DNA of 64,000 nt from Klebsiella variicola (GTDB lineage: Bacteria > Pseudomonadota > Gammaproteobacteria > Enterobacterales > Enterobacteriaceae): contig NZ_CP010523.2 of the NCBI RefSeq assembly GCF_000828055.2, positions 1,984,001 to 2,048,000 on the forward strand. The letters are read 5' to 3'. The position numbers and the translations under genes are program-made. Under the pieces are notes generated by a model. The model was given only the letters and a program-made list of their open reading frames with translations, was not told where the DNA came from and searched no databases. Below, one piece after another: positions 26,540 to 34,935 of this stretch (positions are counted from its first letter, which is position 1; every line of letters starts with the position of its first letter).

Positions 26540-27667
26540 TTGAACTATCAGATGATCACCACCGACGATGGCCTGCGCGCTGTTTGCGAAGCGGCAAGCG
26601 CGGCCTCCGCCGTCGCTCTGGATACGGAATTTGTCCGTACCCGTACCTACTATCCGCAGCTGGGCCTGCTGCAGCTGTTCGACGGCACCCAGGTCTCTCT
26701 GATCGATCCCTTGACGATTAGCGACTGGGCGCCGATGCGTGAGCTGCTGCTCAACCAGGATGTGACTAAATATCTGCATGCCGGTAGTGAGGATTTAGAA
26801 GTCTTCCTCAATGCGTTCAACCTGATGCCGCAGCCGCTGATCGACACCCAGATCCTGGCGGCGTTCTGCGGCCGCCCGATGTCCTGGGGCTTTGCCTCCA
26901 TGGTGGAAGAGTATTCCGGAGTGGCGCTGGATAAAAGTGAATCCCGCACCGACTGGCTGGCGCGCCCGCTGACCGAGCGTCAGTGTGAATACGCCGCAGC
27001 TGACGTCTGGTACCTGTTGCCGATCGCCAGCCAATTAATGGCGGAGACCGACCGCGCAGGCTGGCTATCGGCGGCGCTGGACGAATGTCGTCTGATGCAG
27101 CAGCGTCGTCAGGAGGTGGTTGACCCGGCCGAGGCCTGGCGCGACATCGGCAACGCCTGGCAGCTGCGTACCCGCCAGCTGGGCTGCCTGCAGCTGCTGG
27201 CAGAGTGGCGTCTGCGCAAAGCGCGTGAGCGCGACCTGGCGGTGAACTTTGTGGTGCGGGAAGAGCATCTGTGGAGCGTGGCGCGCTATATGCCCACCAG
27301 CCTCGGCGAGCTCGACAGCCTCGGGTTGTCCGGCAGTGAAATTCGCTTCCACGGCAAAACGTTGATTAGCCTGGTCGAGAAAGCCCAGGCGCTGCCGGAG
27401 TCGGCCCTGCCGGCGCCGCTGCAGAACCTCATTGACATGCCGGGTTACCGTAAAGCCTTTAAAGATATTAAAGCGCTGGTGCAGGAAGTGAGCGCCGATA
27501 AGGGCGTGAGCGCGGAACTGCTGGCCTCGCGTCGGCAGATCAACCAGTTGCTGAACTGGCACTGGCAGTTGAAAACGCAAGCCGGTGAGCCTGAGCTGAT
27601 TTCCGGCTGGCGTGGCGAACTGATGGCCGGGCGGCTGAAGTCGCTGTTAAACGACTATCCGCGCTAG
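26540..27667 (+). CDS. rnd: Ribonuclease D
   Basis: 3'-to-5' exoribonuclease that trims tRNA 3' precursors and other small RNAs. The 375-residue protein has an N-terminal DEDD catalytic domain (DTEFVRTRTYYP with Asp28 and Glu30; SEDLEVF with the third acid; YAAADVWYL for the DEDDy Tyr and last Asp) and two HRDC domains after residue 200. The start is a rare TTG with GAGAG 6-9 bp upstream, as known for E. coli rnd. In E. coli rnd is followed by the yeaXW region; here it is followed by minE. Confidence 0.95.
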   Translation: MNYQMITTDDGLRAVCEAASAASAVALDTEFVRTRTYYPQLGLLQLFDGTQVSLIDPLTISDWAPMRELLLNQDVTKYLHAGSEDLEVFLNAFNLMPQPLIDTQILAAFCGRPMSWGFASMVEEYSGVALDKSESRTDWLARPLTERQCEYAAADVWYLLPIASQLMAETDRAGWLSAALDECRLMQQRRQEVVDPAEAWRDIGNAWQLRTRQLGCLQLLAEWRLRKARERDLAVNFVVREEHLWSVARYMPTSLGELDSLGLSGSEIRFHGKTLISLVEKAQALPESALPAPLQNLIDMPGYRKAFKDIKALVQEVSADKGVSAELLASRRQINQLLNWHWQLKTQAGEPELISGWRGELMAGRLKSLLNDYPR

Positions 27668-27690
27668 CGGGCGGTCTGGTTCAGGCCATT

Positions 27691-27727
27691 AAAAAACCGG
27701 CAGCGCAGGGCGTAGCCGGTTTTTTTT
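27691..27727. terminator. Bidirectional terminator between rnd and minE
   Basis: Stem AAAAAACCGGC / GCCGGTTTTTT around a 13-nt loop, with T-runs on both strands; it serves the convergent rnd and minE transcripts. Confidence 0.9.
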
Positions 27728-27744
27728 CGGGATGGAACAGCAGG

Positions 27745-28014
27745 TCAGGGTTTCGACTCTTCCGTTTCGGGTAGGGTCACGTTCAGCTCAAGAATCGAAA
27801 TATCACCATCCCGCTGCTCCAGCTGCACGCTGACCATCTCCGGGTCGATCTGCACGTATTTACAGATCACTTCCAGAATATCTTTGCGCAACTGCGGCAG
27901 GTAGTGCGGCTCCGCGTCGCCGCGGCGACGCTCGGCGACGATGATTTGCAGGCGTTCTTTCGCAATATTAGCCGTGTTCTTTTTTCGCGAGAGAAAAAAG
28001 TCGAGTAAAGCCAT
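27745..28014 (-). CDS. minE: Division topological factor MinE
   Basis: Stimulates MinD ATPase and drives pole-to-pole oscillation so that MinC is lowest at midcell. The 89-residue protein has a membrane-binding N-terminus ([13 protein letters not shown]), the MinD-contact helix ([18 protein letters not shown]) and a beta-rich dimerisation domain (residues 35-89). It begins 3 bp after the minD stop. Confidence 0.97.
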   Translation of the reverse strand: MALLDFFLSRKKNTANIAKERLQIIVAERRRGDAEPHYLPQLRKDILEVICKYVQIDPEMVSVQLEQRDGDISILELNVTLPETEESKP

Positions 28015-28017
28015 AAT

Positions 28018-28830
28018 TTATCCTCCGAACAGGCGTTTGAGGAATCCTTTCTTCTCTTCTTCAATGAAGCGGAAAGGGCGTTCTTCTCCGAGCAGACGTT
28101 CAACGGTATCGGCATAGGCTTTGCCTGCGTCCGACGCGGCATCCAGAATCACGGGCTCACCCTGGTTGGATGCGCGCAGGACTGACTGGTCTTCCGGGAT
28201 CACGCCCACCAGGTTGATGCGCAGAATTTCCAGCACGTCTTCCATGCTCAGCATATCGCCTTTATTGACGCGGCCTGGATTGTAGCGGGTCAGCAGTAAA
28301 TGCTCTTTGATCGGCTCTTCGCCATTTTCCGCACGACGGGATTTCGAAGCGAGAATGCCAAGGATACGGTCGGAGTCGCGAACGGAGGAGACTTCCGGGT
28401 TGGTGGTGATGATGGCTTCATCAGCAAAATAGAGCGCCATCAGCGCACCGGTTTCGATACCTGCCGGTGAATCACAGACGATGAAATCGAAGTCCATTTT
28501 CTTCAGTTCTTCGAGAACTTTGTCGACGCCTTCGCGGGTCAGGGCGTCTTTATCCCGGGTCTGAGAGGCCGGGAGAATGTAGAGATTTTCCGTGCGCTTA
28601 TCTTTGATCAGCGCCTGGTTCAACGTGGCATCGCCCTGGATGACGTTGACGAAATCATAAACGACGCGACGTTCGCAGCCCATAATCAGATCGAGGTTAC
28701 GCAGGCCGATGTCGAAGTCGATAACGACGGTTTTCTTTCCCTTCTGGGCCAAACCTGTAGCGATGGCCGCGCTGGAGGTGGTCTTGCCAACGCCCCCTTT
28801 ACCCGAAGTCACAACAATAATGCGTGCCAT
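28018..28830 (-). CDS. minD: Septum site-determining ATPase MinD
   Basis: Membrane-associated ParA-type ATPase that recruits MinC to the membrane and is released by MinE. 270 residues with a deviant Walker A GKGGVGKTT (10-18), switch motif DSPAGIE, and a C-terminal amphipathic membrane-targeting helix (EEKKGFLKRLFGG). It lies between minC (23 bp) and minE (3 bp). Confidence 0.98.
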   Translation of the reverse strand: MARIIVVTSGKGGVGKTTSSAAIATGLAQKGKKTVVIDFDIGLRNLDLIMGCERRVVYDFVNVIQGDATLNQALIKDKRTENLYILPASQTRDKDALTREGVDKVLEELKKMDFDFIVCDSPAGIETGALMALYFADEAIITTNPEVSSVRDSDRILGILASKSRRAENGEEPIKEHLLLTRYNPGRVNKGDMLSMEDVLEILRINLVGVIPEDQSVLRASNQGEPVILDAASDAGKAYADTVERLLGEERPFRFIEEEKKGFLKRLFGG

Positions 28831-28853
28831 AGAAATTCCTTGTTAAAAAGGGA

Positions 28854-29555
28854 TTAATTCAACGGTTGAACTGTCAAAGCGCTTTCACCTAAACGCAGGC
28901 GTGCCGCTTTGCCATAAAATTCGGCCGGGATGTTATCGCTCAGCCAATATTCCCCGGCGATGGAGACCAGCTCCGCCGCAAGGTGGGTACAAAATATCTG
29001 GGCGTCTCTGTCGCCACCGGCGCCTGCCAGCGCGCGTCCTCGCATCATGCCATATACATGGATATTGCCGTCAGCGATAAGTTCCGCACCGGCACTCACA
29101 TGATTTGTAACAATAAGATCACAGTGTGGCGCATAAATGCGCTGACCGGAACGTACCGGCTGATCAATCAAACGCGTTTTTGTGATCTGGTTAGCAACTG
29201 GCGGCGGCGGAGGGGTGGGTTCGGACGGTGCCGGACGAGGGGCTTTCTCTTTCCCTTCGGTTAATAACGGGATCCCGGCGCGATCGATTTCGGTTTTCAG
29301 GCGCGGGATTTTGCATCCGCTGACGCCCATAATGCGTAAACCGGTCGCGGCGATGGCCTCGTTAATGGCGCGCCATTCGACCTCCTCCTCCACGCTGGCG
29401 ATATTCACCACCACCGGCGCATGGCGTAAAAAGGCGGGAGCCTGGGCGATTTTGTCTTCTAACGCCTGACGAATAACCTCGGGATTTGCATCGTGCAAAT
29501 GAACGACAGATAACGTGAAGCTACTGCCTTTAAGTTCGATTGGCGTATTTGACAT
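28854..29555 (-). CDS. minC: Septum formation inhibitor MinC
   Basis: Blocks FtsZ ring assembly away from midcell. 233 residues: N-terminal FtsZ-inhibiting domain (1-about 105, [24 protein letters not shown]), a Pro-rich linker ([17 protein letters not shown]), and a C-terminal beta-helix domain that binds MinD ([35 protein letters not shown]). ATG 29555 aligns with the E. coli N-terminus [13 protein letters not shown]; the longer open frame to 29651 overlaps the divergent ycgL promoter. Confidence 0.97.
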   Translation of the reverse strand: MSNTPIELKGSSFTLSVVHLHDANPEVIRQALEDKIAQAPAFLRHAPVVVNIASVEEEVEWRAINEAIAATGLRIMGVSGCKIPRLKTEIDRAGIPLLTEGKEKAPRPAPSEPTPPPPPVANQITKTRLIDQPVRSGQRIYAPHCDLIVTNHVSAGAELIADGNIHVYGMMRGRALAGAGGDRDAQIFCTHLAAELVSIAGEYWLSDNIPAEFYGKAARLRLGESALTVQPLN

Positions 29556-29681
29556 CCTGGCCTTACTCAATTTGCTGTTTATCAACCGCAGAAGTGCGGT
29601 GATATTCCGAAGACTAAAAGGCATGTTATAGTCACTCATATATTGAGGCAAGTGACCACGGGTCTAATTCCGAGTAAAACT

Positions 29682-29963
29682 ATGTTTTGTGTGATCTATC
29701 GAAGTACTAAACGTGAACAAACCTATTTATACGTCGAAAAAAAAGACGATTTCTCACGCGTTCCTGACGAGCTAATGCGCGGCTTCGGCACGCCGCAAAT
29801 GGCGATGCTGCTGCCGCTGGATGGGCGCAAAAAGCTGGTTAACGCCGACCTGGAAAAAGTGAAACAGGCGTTAAGCGAGCAGGGCTATTACCTGCAACTT
29901 CCCCCGCCATCTGAAAATCTACTAAAGAAACACCTGGCGGAACAGGGGAAACAATCCGATTAA
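29682..29963 (+). CDS. ycgL: Conserved protein YcgL
   Basis: 93-residue single-domain YcgL family protein, function unknown. Conserved segments [32 protein letters not shown] and [33 protein letters not shown] are visible. ATG 29682 is used with GAG about 8 bp upstream; an in-frame TTG start at 29643 would add 13 residues, similar to the longer E. coli annotation. Divergent from minC, followed after 16 bp by ycgM. Confidence 0.9.
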   Translation: MFCVIYRSTKREQTYLYVEKKDDFSRVPDELMRGFGTPQMAMLLPLDGRKKLVNADLEKVKQALSEQGYYLQLPPPSENLLKKHLAEQGKQSD

Positions 29964-29979
29964 CCCACGAGGGAAAATA

Positions 29980-30639
29980 ATGTACCAACATCATAACTGG
30001 CAGGGTGCGCTACTGGATTATCCAGTGAGCAAAGTGGTTTGCGTCGGCAGTAATTATGCAAAACACATCAAGGAAATGGGCAGTGCGACGCCGGAAGAGC
30101 CGGTGCTGTTTATTAAACCTGAGACCGCGCTGTGCGATCTCCGTCAGCCGTTGGTGCTTCCTGAAGGGCTGGGCTCAGTGCACCACGAAGTCGAGCTGGC
30201 GGTGCTGATCGGCAGCACGCTGCGTCAGGCGACGGAAGAGCATGTGCAGAAAGGGATCGCCGGCTATGGCGTCGCGCTGGATCTCACCCTGCGCGACCTG
30301 CAGGCTAAGATGAAAAAGGCCGGGCAACCGTGGGAGAAGGCGAAAGGCTTCGATAACGCCAGTCCAATCTCCGGCTTTATCCCGGCCGCTGAGTTCCACG
30401 GCGACCCGCAGAATACGCCGTTAAGCCTGAAGATTAACGGTGAAGTGCGCCAGCAGGGAACCACAGCCGACATGATCCATAAGATTGTGCCGCTGATCGC
30501 CTATATGTCGCGCTTCTTTACCCTCAAAGCCGGGGATGTGATCCTCACCGGCACCCCGGAAGGGGTGGGGCCGCTGCATAGCGGTGACGAACTGGAAGTT
30601 GGCTTCAACGGCCTGTCGCTCACCACCCGCGTGCTGTAA
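29980..30639 (+). CDS. ycgM: Fumarylacetoacetate-hydrolase-family protein YcgM
   Basis: FAH-fold enzyme (219 residues), a family that includes acylpyruvases, oxaloacetate decarboxylases and tautomerases acting on small 2-oxo acids; the precise reaction here is inferred only at family level. The metal site is recognisable: HHEVELAVLIG (about 67-77) and ALDLTLRDLQ. The lid/substrate motif KGFDNASPIS and the end GDVILTGTPEGVGPL are typical. Co-directional with ycgL and probably one transcript. Confidence 0.9.
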   Translation: MYQHHNWQGALLDYPVSKVVCVGSNYAKHIKEMGSATPEEPVLFIKPETALCDLRQPLVLPEGLGSVHHEVELAVLIGSTLRQATEEHVQKGIAGYGVALDLTLRDLQAKMKKAGQPWEKAKGFDNASPISGFIPAAEFHGDPQNTPLSLKINGEVRQQGTTADMIHKIVPLIAYMSRFFTLKAGDVILTGTPEGVGPLHSGDELEVGFNGLSLTTRVL

Positions 30640-30646
30640 GCGCTGC

Positions 30647-30668
30647 TTGCCGCCTCTTGGGGCGGCAA
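30647..30668 (+). terminator. Hairpin after ycgM
   Basis: TTGCCGCC / GGCGGCAA stem starting 7 bp after the stop, followed by AAAA rather than T on the plus strand. Likely a weak or structural terminator. Confidence 0.5.
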
Positions 30669-30733
30669 AACTTGCATCGGCGTGCCAGACTGGTTATAAG
30701 GTGCACCCTTAACTGGCAACGACGGACACTCCG

Positions 30734-31180
30734 ATGAGCGAACAACCTTTCTGGCAACAAAAAACACTGGATGAAATGACCGACGCGGAGTGGGAATCGC
30801 TGTGTGACGGCTGCGGCCAGTGTTGCCTGCACAAGCTGATGGATGAAGACACCGATGAGATCTACTTCACCAACGTCGCCTGCCGTCAGCTTAATATCAA
30901 AACCTGCCAGTGCCGTAACTACGAACGTCGCTTCGAGTACGAGCCAGACTGCATCAAGCTTACCCGCGAAAACCTGCCAACCTTCGAATGGCTGCCGCCG
31001 ACCTGCGCCTATCGCCTGCTGGCGGAGGGCAAATCGCTGCCGGCCTGGCATCCGCTGCTGACCGGCTCAAAAGCGGCGATGCATGGCGAACGCATCTCTG
31101 TTCGCCATATTGCGGTGCCCGAGTCCACCGTCGTCGACTGGCAGGATCATATCCTCAATCTGCCTGACAGGGCGCGTTAA
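30734..31180 (+). CDS. ycgN: Cysteine-cluster protein YcgN
   Basis: 148-residue UPF0260/YkgJ-type protein, probably zinc or Fe-S binding; function unknown. The N-terminal cysteines form [12 protein letters not shown], then [18 protein letters not shown] and PDCIKL. SD GGACACTCCG is weak. In E. coli ycgN is followed by hlyE and umuDC before dsbB; here a DUF1971 gene occupies that interval. Confidence 0.92.
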   Translation: MSEQPFWQQKTLDEMTDAEWESLCDGCGQCCLHKLMDEDTDEIYFTNVACRQLNIKTCQCRNYERRFEYEPDCIKLTRENLPTFEWLPPTCAYRLLAEGKSLPAWHPLLTGSKAAMHGERISVRHIAVPESTVVDWQDHILNLPDRAR

Positions 31181-31188
31181 GCGCCGGA

Positions 31189-31533
31189 TCACGCTTTCTT
31201 CGCGTGAAACAGCCCGTTTTCACCGTCGGTTTCTTCGGCCACCCAGAAGTGAATATTGAAGCGGGCGTCGTCACTGAGTTCGACGCGGTGCCAGTACTGC
31301 GGCGGACTGGTGGCAAACTGTCCGGCATGAATGACCACTTTCTTTTCCGGCTCCGTCGCCTGCTCATCGGCAAAACCGTAATAGGTGACCGTTCCCTCCA
31401 TGACGCACAGCTGACCGAAGACGCCGGCCGCGGTGTTGTGATGGCTCAGCAGGGCGGCGGGGACATTCTCTTTAGTAAAGAACGGGGTGGAGCGTTTAAC
31501 TTTCCAGTCTGCGGGGATCAGTAAAGATGACAT
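31189..31533 (-). CDS. DUF1971 (YeaR/TehB-like) cupin protein
   Basis: 114-residue small beta-barrel protein of the DUF1971 family, related to E. coli YeaR, whose operon responds to nitrate and nitric oxide. Features: RSTPFFTKENVPAALLSHHNTAAGVFGQLCVMEGTVTYYGFAD and AGQFATSPPQYWHRVELSDDARFNIHFWVAEE, with His residues (SHHNT, YWHRV, FNIHF) that could bind metal. The biochemical role is unknown. AGGAGCTC SD precedes ATG. Its promoter carries an NsrR-like operator (see separate entry), which supports a role in nitrosative stress. Confidence 0.85.
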   Translation of the reverse strand: MSSLLIPADWKVKRSTPFFTKENVPAALLSHHNTAAGVFGQLCVMEGTVTYYGFADEQATEPEKKVVIHAGQFATSPPQYWHRVELSDDARFNIHFWVAEETDGENGLFHAKKA

Positions 31534-31555
31534 GTGAGCTCCTGTGGGGCCTTAA

Positions 31556-31595
31556 AAGATGTATTTAATATGCACCTTTTAGGGGCTGTGGTCAA
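31556..31595 (-). promoter_or_regulatory. Promoter with NsrR-type operator for the DUF1971 gene
   Basis: On the minus strand TTGACC (31590-31595) and CATATT (31567-31572) are spaced 17 bp, a good sigma-70 promoter. Overlapping the -10 is an 11-1-11 inverted repeat at 31556-31578, AAGATGTATTT-A-ATATGCACCTT, which fits the NsrR consensus AAGATGCATTT-N-AAATGCATCTT well. Binding there would block RNA polymerase until NO destroys the NsrR cluster. The start codon is 23 bp downstream of the operator. Confidence 0.7.
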
Positions 31596-31634
31596 CCACA
31601 GGCAGGAAACGATGCAACGATGCGCAGCAGACAT

Positions 31635-31659
31635 AAAAAAACGCCCCGCAGGGCGTTTC
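31635..31659 (-). terminator. Terminator of dsbB
   Basis: Minus-strand stem AACGCCC / GGGCGTT with a short loop followed by TTTTT, about 25 bp beyond the dsbB stop. Confidence 0.88.
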
Positions 31660-31683
31660 ATTGTGTGCGGTACTCGCAGCGGC

Positions 31684-32214
31684 TTAGCGGCCAAACAGAT
31701 CGCGTTTTTTCGCTTTGAAAGGCTGAGCAATGATCACCAGGATGGCGACCAGCAGATAGGCAGCAAAAATACCGACCAGCCATTGCGGCATCTCCAGCGA
31801 CAGAAATTGCCACTGACGCACTGAACAGTCGCCGGACGCGACGAAAACCTGCGGCAGCCATTTATCCAGCGGCAGCCAGGTTGGGAAGCGGGCGGCGAAA
31901 TCACAGGTCTGGAACGGCGAAGGGTGCAGCTGGATCATCGTATGCTCCCACGCCAGCTGCAGTCCACGTATTGCGCTGTACAACCAGATCACCATGGCGA
32001 CATAGCGCAGCGGCGTTTTGGGGGCGATGGCGCCGACCAGCCCCGCGCCCATGATGCCGAACAGCGCGCAGCGTTCGTAAATACACATCACACACGGCTG
32101 CAGCAGCATCACATGCTGGAACCACAGCGCAACGAGTTCGAGAATAAAAGCGGTTAATGCCATCAGGAGCCAGGCACCGCGTCCCCTTGAGCACTGGTTT
32201 AAATATTGCAACAT
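31684..32214 (-). CDS. dsbB: Disulfide bond formation protein DsbB
   Basis: Inner-membrane quinone reductase that reoxidises periplasmic DsbA. 176 residues, four transmembrane helices. Cys41 and Cys44 (CVMC) at the first periplasmic loop and Cys104 and Cys130 in the second loop are all present, as is the quinone-site Arg in YERC. ATG 32214 is used (AGGGAA 7-8 bp upstream), six bases inside an alternative ATG. Followed by a terminator. Confidence 0.96.
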   Translation of the reverse strand: MLQYLNQCSRGRGAWLLMALTAFILELVALWFQHVMLLQPCVMCIYERCALFGIMGAGLVGAIAPKTPLRYVAMVIWLYSAIRGLQLAWEHTMIQLHPSPFQTCDFAARFPTWLPLDKWLPQVFVASGDCSVRQWQFLSLEMPQWLVGIFAAYLLVAILVIIAQPFKAKKRDLFGR

Positions 32215-32313
32215 AATCATTTCCCTGGAAGATGCTAAATCATGGCAGTGTAAACGAAAACCGAACCGACGCCAGCGGCCCGGCAGAAAATATTACGTAA
32301 CGGGTTATTGAAT

Positions 32314-32333
32314 GGCCCGGATGAATCCGGGCC
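32314..32333 (-). terminator. Hairpin downstream of nhaB
   Basis: GGCCCGGAT-GA-ATCCGGGCC, a 9-bp perfect stem about 10 bp beyond the nhaB stop on the minus strand; no clear T-tract. Confidence 0.6.
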
Positions 32334-32342
32334 AGGATCGGG

Positions 32343-33893
32343 TCAGGGCAGCGTGGGCGTGGTCACCCAGCCGTGCGCCAGTAGCCAGTTGGTGACCGGC
32401 ATCAAGGTGAACTCGACGCACAGCAGGCCGACCAGCGTCAGTACGAGAGTGTAGGGCAGCGCCATCCATACCATGCGGCCATAGGAGAGTCGGATAAGCG
32501 GCGCCAGCGCAGAGGTCAGCAGGAACAGGAATGCCGCCTGGCCGTTGGGGGTGGCGACCGACGGCAGGTTGGTGCCGGTATTGATCGCCACCGCCAGCAT
32601 CTCAAACTGCGGCAGGCTGATAACGCCATGTTCGAGGGCGGTTTTCGCTTCGTTAATGTAGACCGTGCCGACAAAAACGTTATCCGAAATGGACGACAGC
32701 AGGCCGTTAAACAGGTAAAAGAGCGACAGCTGCGCGTGCGGCGAGGCCTGCAGCACAAATTCAATGACCGGGGTGAACAGCCGCTGGTCGATGATCACCG
32801 CCACAATGGCAAAGAACACCGTCAGCAGCGCGGTGAAGGGCAGCGCCTCGGTGAACGCCTTGCCAATGGCGTGCTCATCGGTCACCCCGGAAAACGTGGT
32901 GGCGAGGATGATCACCGACAGGCCAATGAGCCCGACTTCGGCCAGATGAAAGGCGAGGGCGACGATCAGCCAGACACCAATCACCGCCTGGGCCAGCAGC
33001 CGCAGCTGCTCCTGACGGCTGCGCTGGGCGCGGCTGCGGTCGTCAAAGTCCTGCAGCACCTTCCGTACCGTGGGCGGCAGCGGTTCGCCGTAGCCAAACA
33101 GGCGATACTTTTCGACCAGCAGGCAGGTCAACAGCCCACACACCATCACCGGCACGGTGACGGGCGCCATGCGGATAAAGAACTCGCCAAAATGCCAGCC
33201 CGCCGCTTTGGCGATAATCAGATTTTGCGGTTCGCCAACCATGGTCATGACTCCGCCGAGGGCGGTCCCGACGCCGGCGTGCATCATCAGGCTGCGCAGA
33301 AAGCCGCGGAATTGCTCCAGCACCTCGCGGTAGTGCTGCTCGATATGGCTGTCGTCCAGCAGATCGTTATCATCAGGGCGAGCTGAAGCGACGCGGTGGT
33401 AGATGCCGTAGAACCCAACGGCGACGCTAATCACCACCGCCACCACGGTAAGCGCATCGAGAAAGGCGGAGAGGAAGGCGGCCGCCAGGCAGAAGGCCAG
33501 CGACAGCAGCATCTTGCTGCGGATCCCCAGCAGCAGGCGCGTGAAGACGAACAGCAGCAGTTGTTTCATAAAGTAGATGCCCGCGACCATGAAGATCAGC
33601 AGGAGCAGCACTTCAAGGTTGCCGGCGATCTCTTCCCGCACATGCGCCGGGCTGGTCATGCCGATCAGCAGCGCCTCAATGGCCAGCAGGCCGCCCGGCA
33701 GCAGCGGATAGCACTTCAGCGCCATGGCGAGGGTAAAGATAAACTCAACCACCAGCAGCCAGCCGGCGACAAACGGCGCCACGGCAAACACCAGCGGGTT
33801 TACGATTAAGAAAATGATTAATGCCAGCTTGTACCAGTCCGGCGACTGGCCAAGAAAATTGCGCCACAGCGCGCGGCCATATGAAATTTCCAC
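32343..33893 (-). CDS. nhaB: Na+/H+ antiporter NhaB
   Basis: Electrogenic sodium/proton antiporter (516 residues, many transmembrane helices) important for Na extrusion near neutral pH. Conserved segments: [26 protein letters not shown] at the start, [33 protein letters not shown] in the core, and [18 protein letters not shown] with [28 protein letters not shown] toward the end. GTG 33893 is the preferred start because AAGGA lies 8 bp upstream and it aligns with E. coli MEISWG; a TTG at 33914 opens the frame earlier. Divergent from fadR, as in E. coli. Confidence 0.95.
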   Translation of the reverse strand: MEISYGRALWRNFLGQSPDWYKLALIIFLIVNPLVFAVAPFVAGWLLVVEFIFTLAMALKCYPLLPGGLLAIEALLIGMTSPAHVREEIAGNLEVLLLLIFMVAGIYFMKQLLLFVFTRLLLGIRSKMLLSLAFCLAAAFLSAFLDALTVVAVVISVAVGFYGIYHRVASARPDDNDLLDDSHIEQHYREVLEQFRGFLRSLMMHAGVGTALGGVMTMVGEPQNLIIAKAAGWHFGEFFIRMAPVTVPVMVCGLLTCLLVEKYRLFGYGEPLPPTVRKVLQDFDDRSRAQRSRQEQLRLLAQAVIGVWLIVALAFHLAEVGLIGLSVIILATTFSGVTDEHAIGKAFTEALPFTALLTVFFAIVAVIIDQRLFTPVIEFVLQASPHAQLSLFYLFNGLLSSISDNVFVGTVYINEAKTALEHGVISLPQFEMLAVAINTGTNLPSVATPNGQAAFLFLLTSALAPLIRLSYGRMVWMALPYTLVLTLVGLLCVEFTLMPVTNWLLAHGWVTTPTLP

Positions 33894-34141
33894 GACAGAA
33901 TCCTTCCCCGTCAATTAGTACATGATTTTGTGCGTAACTATTGGCAAGAGTATCAGTTGAGCAAAATGAGAAGCAACTTTCTTCGCACCGCGGCGGCGGT
34001 GACGGGTGATAAGGAAAAGCGCAAAGTAAAAACGGAAAATGAAACGGCGATCCCTTTTTAATTCACTTGCGATGCTATCTGCGCTATAGCGGCTCTGGTA
34101 TGATGAGTGCAATTGCAACAATGTGTAATGGAAATATTATT

Positions 34142-34861
34142 ATGGTCATTAAGGCGCAGAGCCCTGCGGGTTTCGCGGAAGAGTATATCATTGAGAGCAT
34201 CTGGAATAACCGCTTCCCACCTGGATCGATTCTCCCCGCTGAACGCGAGCTTTCTGAGCTGATCGGTGTCACCCGCACCACTCTGCGCGAAGTGTTGCAG
34301 CGTCTGGCGCGTGACGGCTGGTTGACCATTCAGCATGGCAAGCCTACCAAAGTGAATAACTTCTGGGAGACCTCCGGGCTGAATATTCTCGAAACGCTGG
34401 CGCGCCTCGATCACGACAGCGTGCCGCAGCTGATTGATAACCTGCTCTCCGTACGCACCAATATTTCCACGATTTTTATTCGCACCGCGTTCCGTCAGCA
34501 TCCGGATAAAGCGCTGGCGGTACTGGACAGCGCCCGGGAAGTGGAAGATCACGCCGACGCCTTTGCCGACCTCGATTACAATATCTTCCGCGGTCTGGCG
34601 TTTGCCTCCGGCAACCCGATTTACGGCCTGATCCTCAACGGCATGAAGGGGCTGTATACCCGCATCGGCCGCCACTATTTCTCCAGCCCGGAAGCGCGCA
34701 GCCTCGCGCTGGGCTTTTATCATCAGCTGGCGAAGGTGTGCGAAGGCGGCCTGCACGATCAGGTGTACGAGCTGGTCCGTCGCTACGGCCATGACAGCGG
34801 GGAGATCTGGCATCGGATGCAGAAATCGCTGCCCGGCGATTTAGCCATGAATATGCGTTAA
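34142..34861 (+). CDS. fadR: Fatty-acid regulator FadR
   Basis: GntR-family regulator that represses fad genes and activates fabA/fabB; long-chain acyl-CoA releases it from DNA. 239 residues: N-terminal winged helix ([42 protein letters not shown], about 30-72) and the all-helical acyl-CoA binding domain. ATG 34142 gives the E. coli N-terminus [16 protein letters not shown]; the frame is open further upstream but only through the promoter. One of its likely targets, fadD, is 9 kb away in this window. Confidence 0.97.
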   Translation: MVIKAQSPAGFAEEYIIESIWNNRFPPGSILPAERELSELIGVTRTTLREVLQRLARDGWLTIQHGKPTKVNNFWETSGLNILETLARLDHDSVPQLIDNLLSVRTNISTIFIRTAFRQHPDKALAVLDSAREVEDHADAFADLDYNIFRGLAFASGNPIYGLILNGMKGLYTRIGRHYFSSPEARSLALGFYHQLAKVCEGGLHDQVYELVRRYGHDSGEIWHRMQKSLPGDLAMNMR

Positions 34862-34890
34862 GCCGGATATTGGCGATCGATAAACACAAT

Positions 34891-34911
34891 AAGGGGGCCA
34901 GTGGCCCCCTT
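34891..34911. terminator. Terminator between fadR and ycgB
   Basis: AAGGGGGCCA-GTG-GCCCCCTT perfect stem between the convergent genes; partial T-tract (CGTCGTTTTC) on the plus side. Confidence 0.75.
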
Positions 34912-34935
34912 CGTCGTTTTCATCGTCCCGCAATG

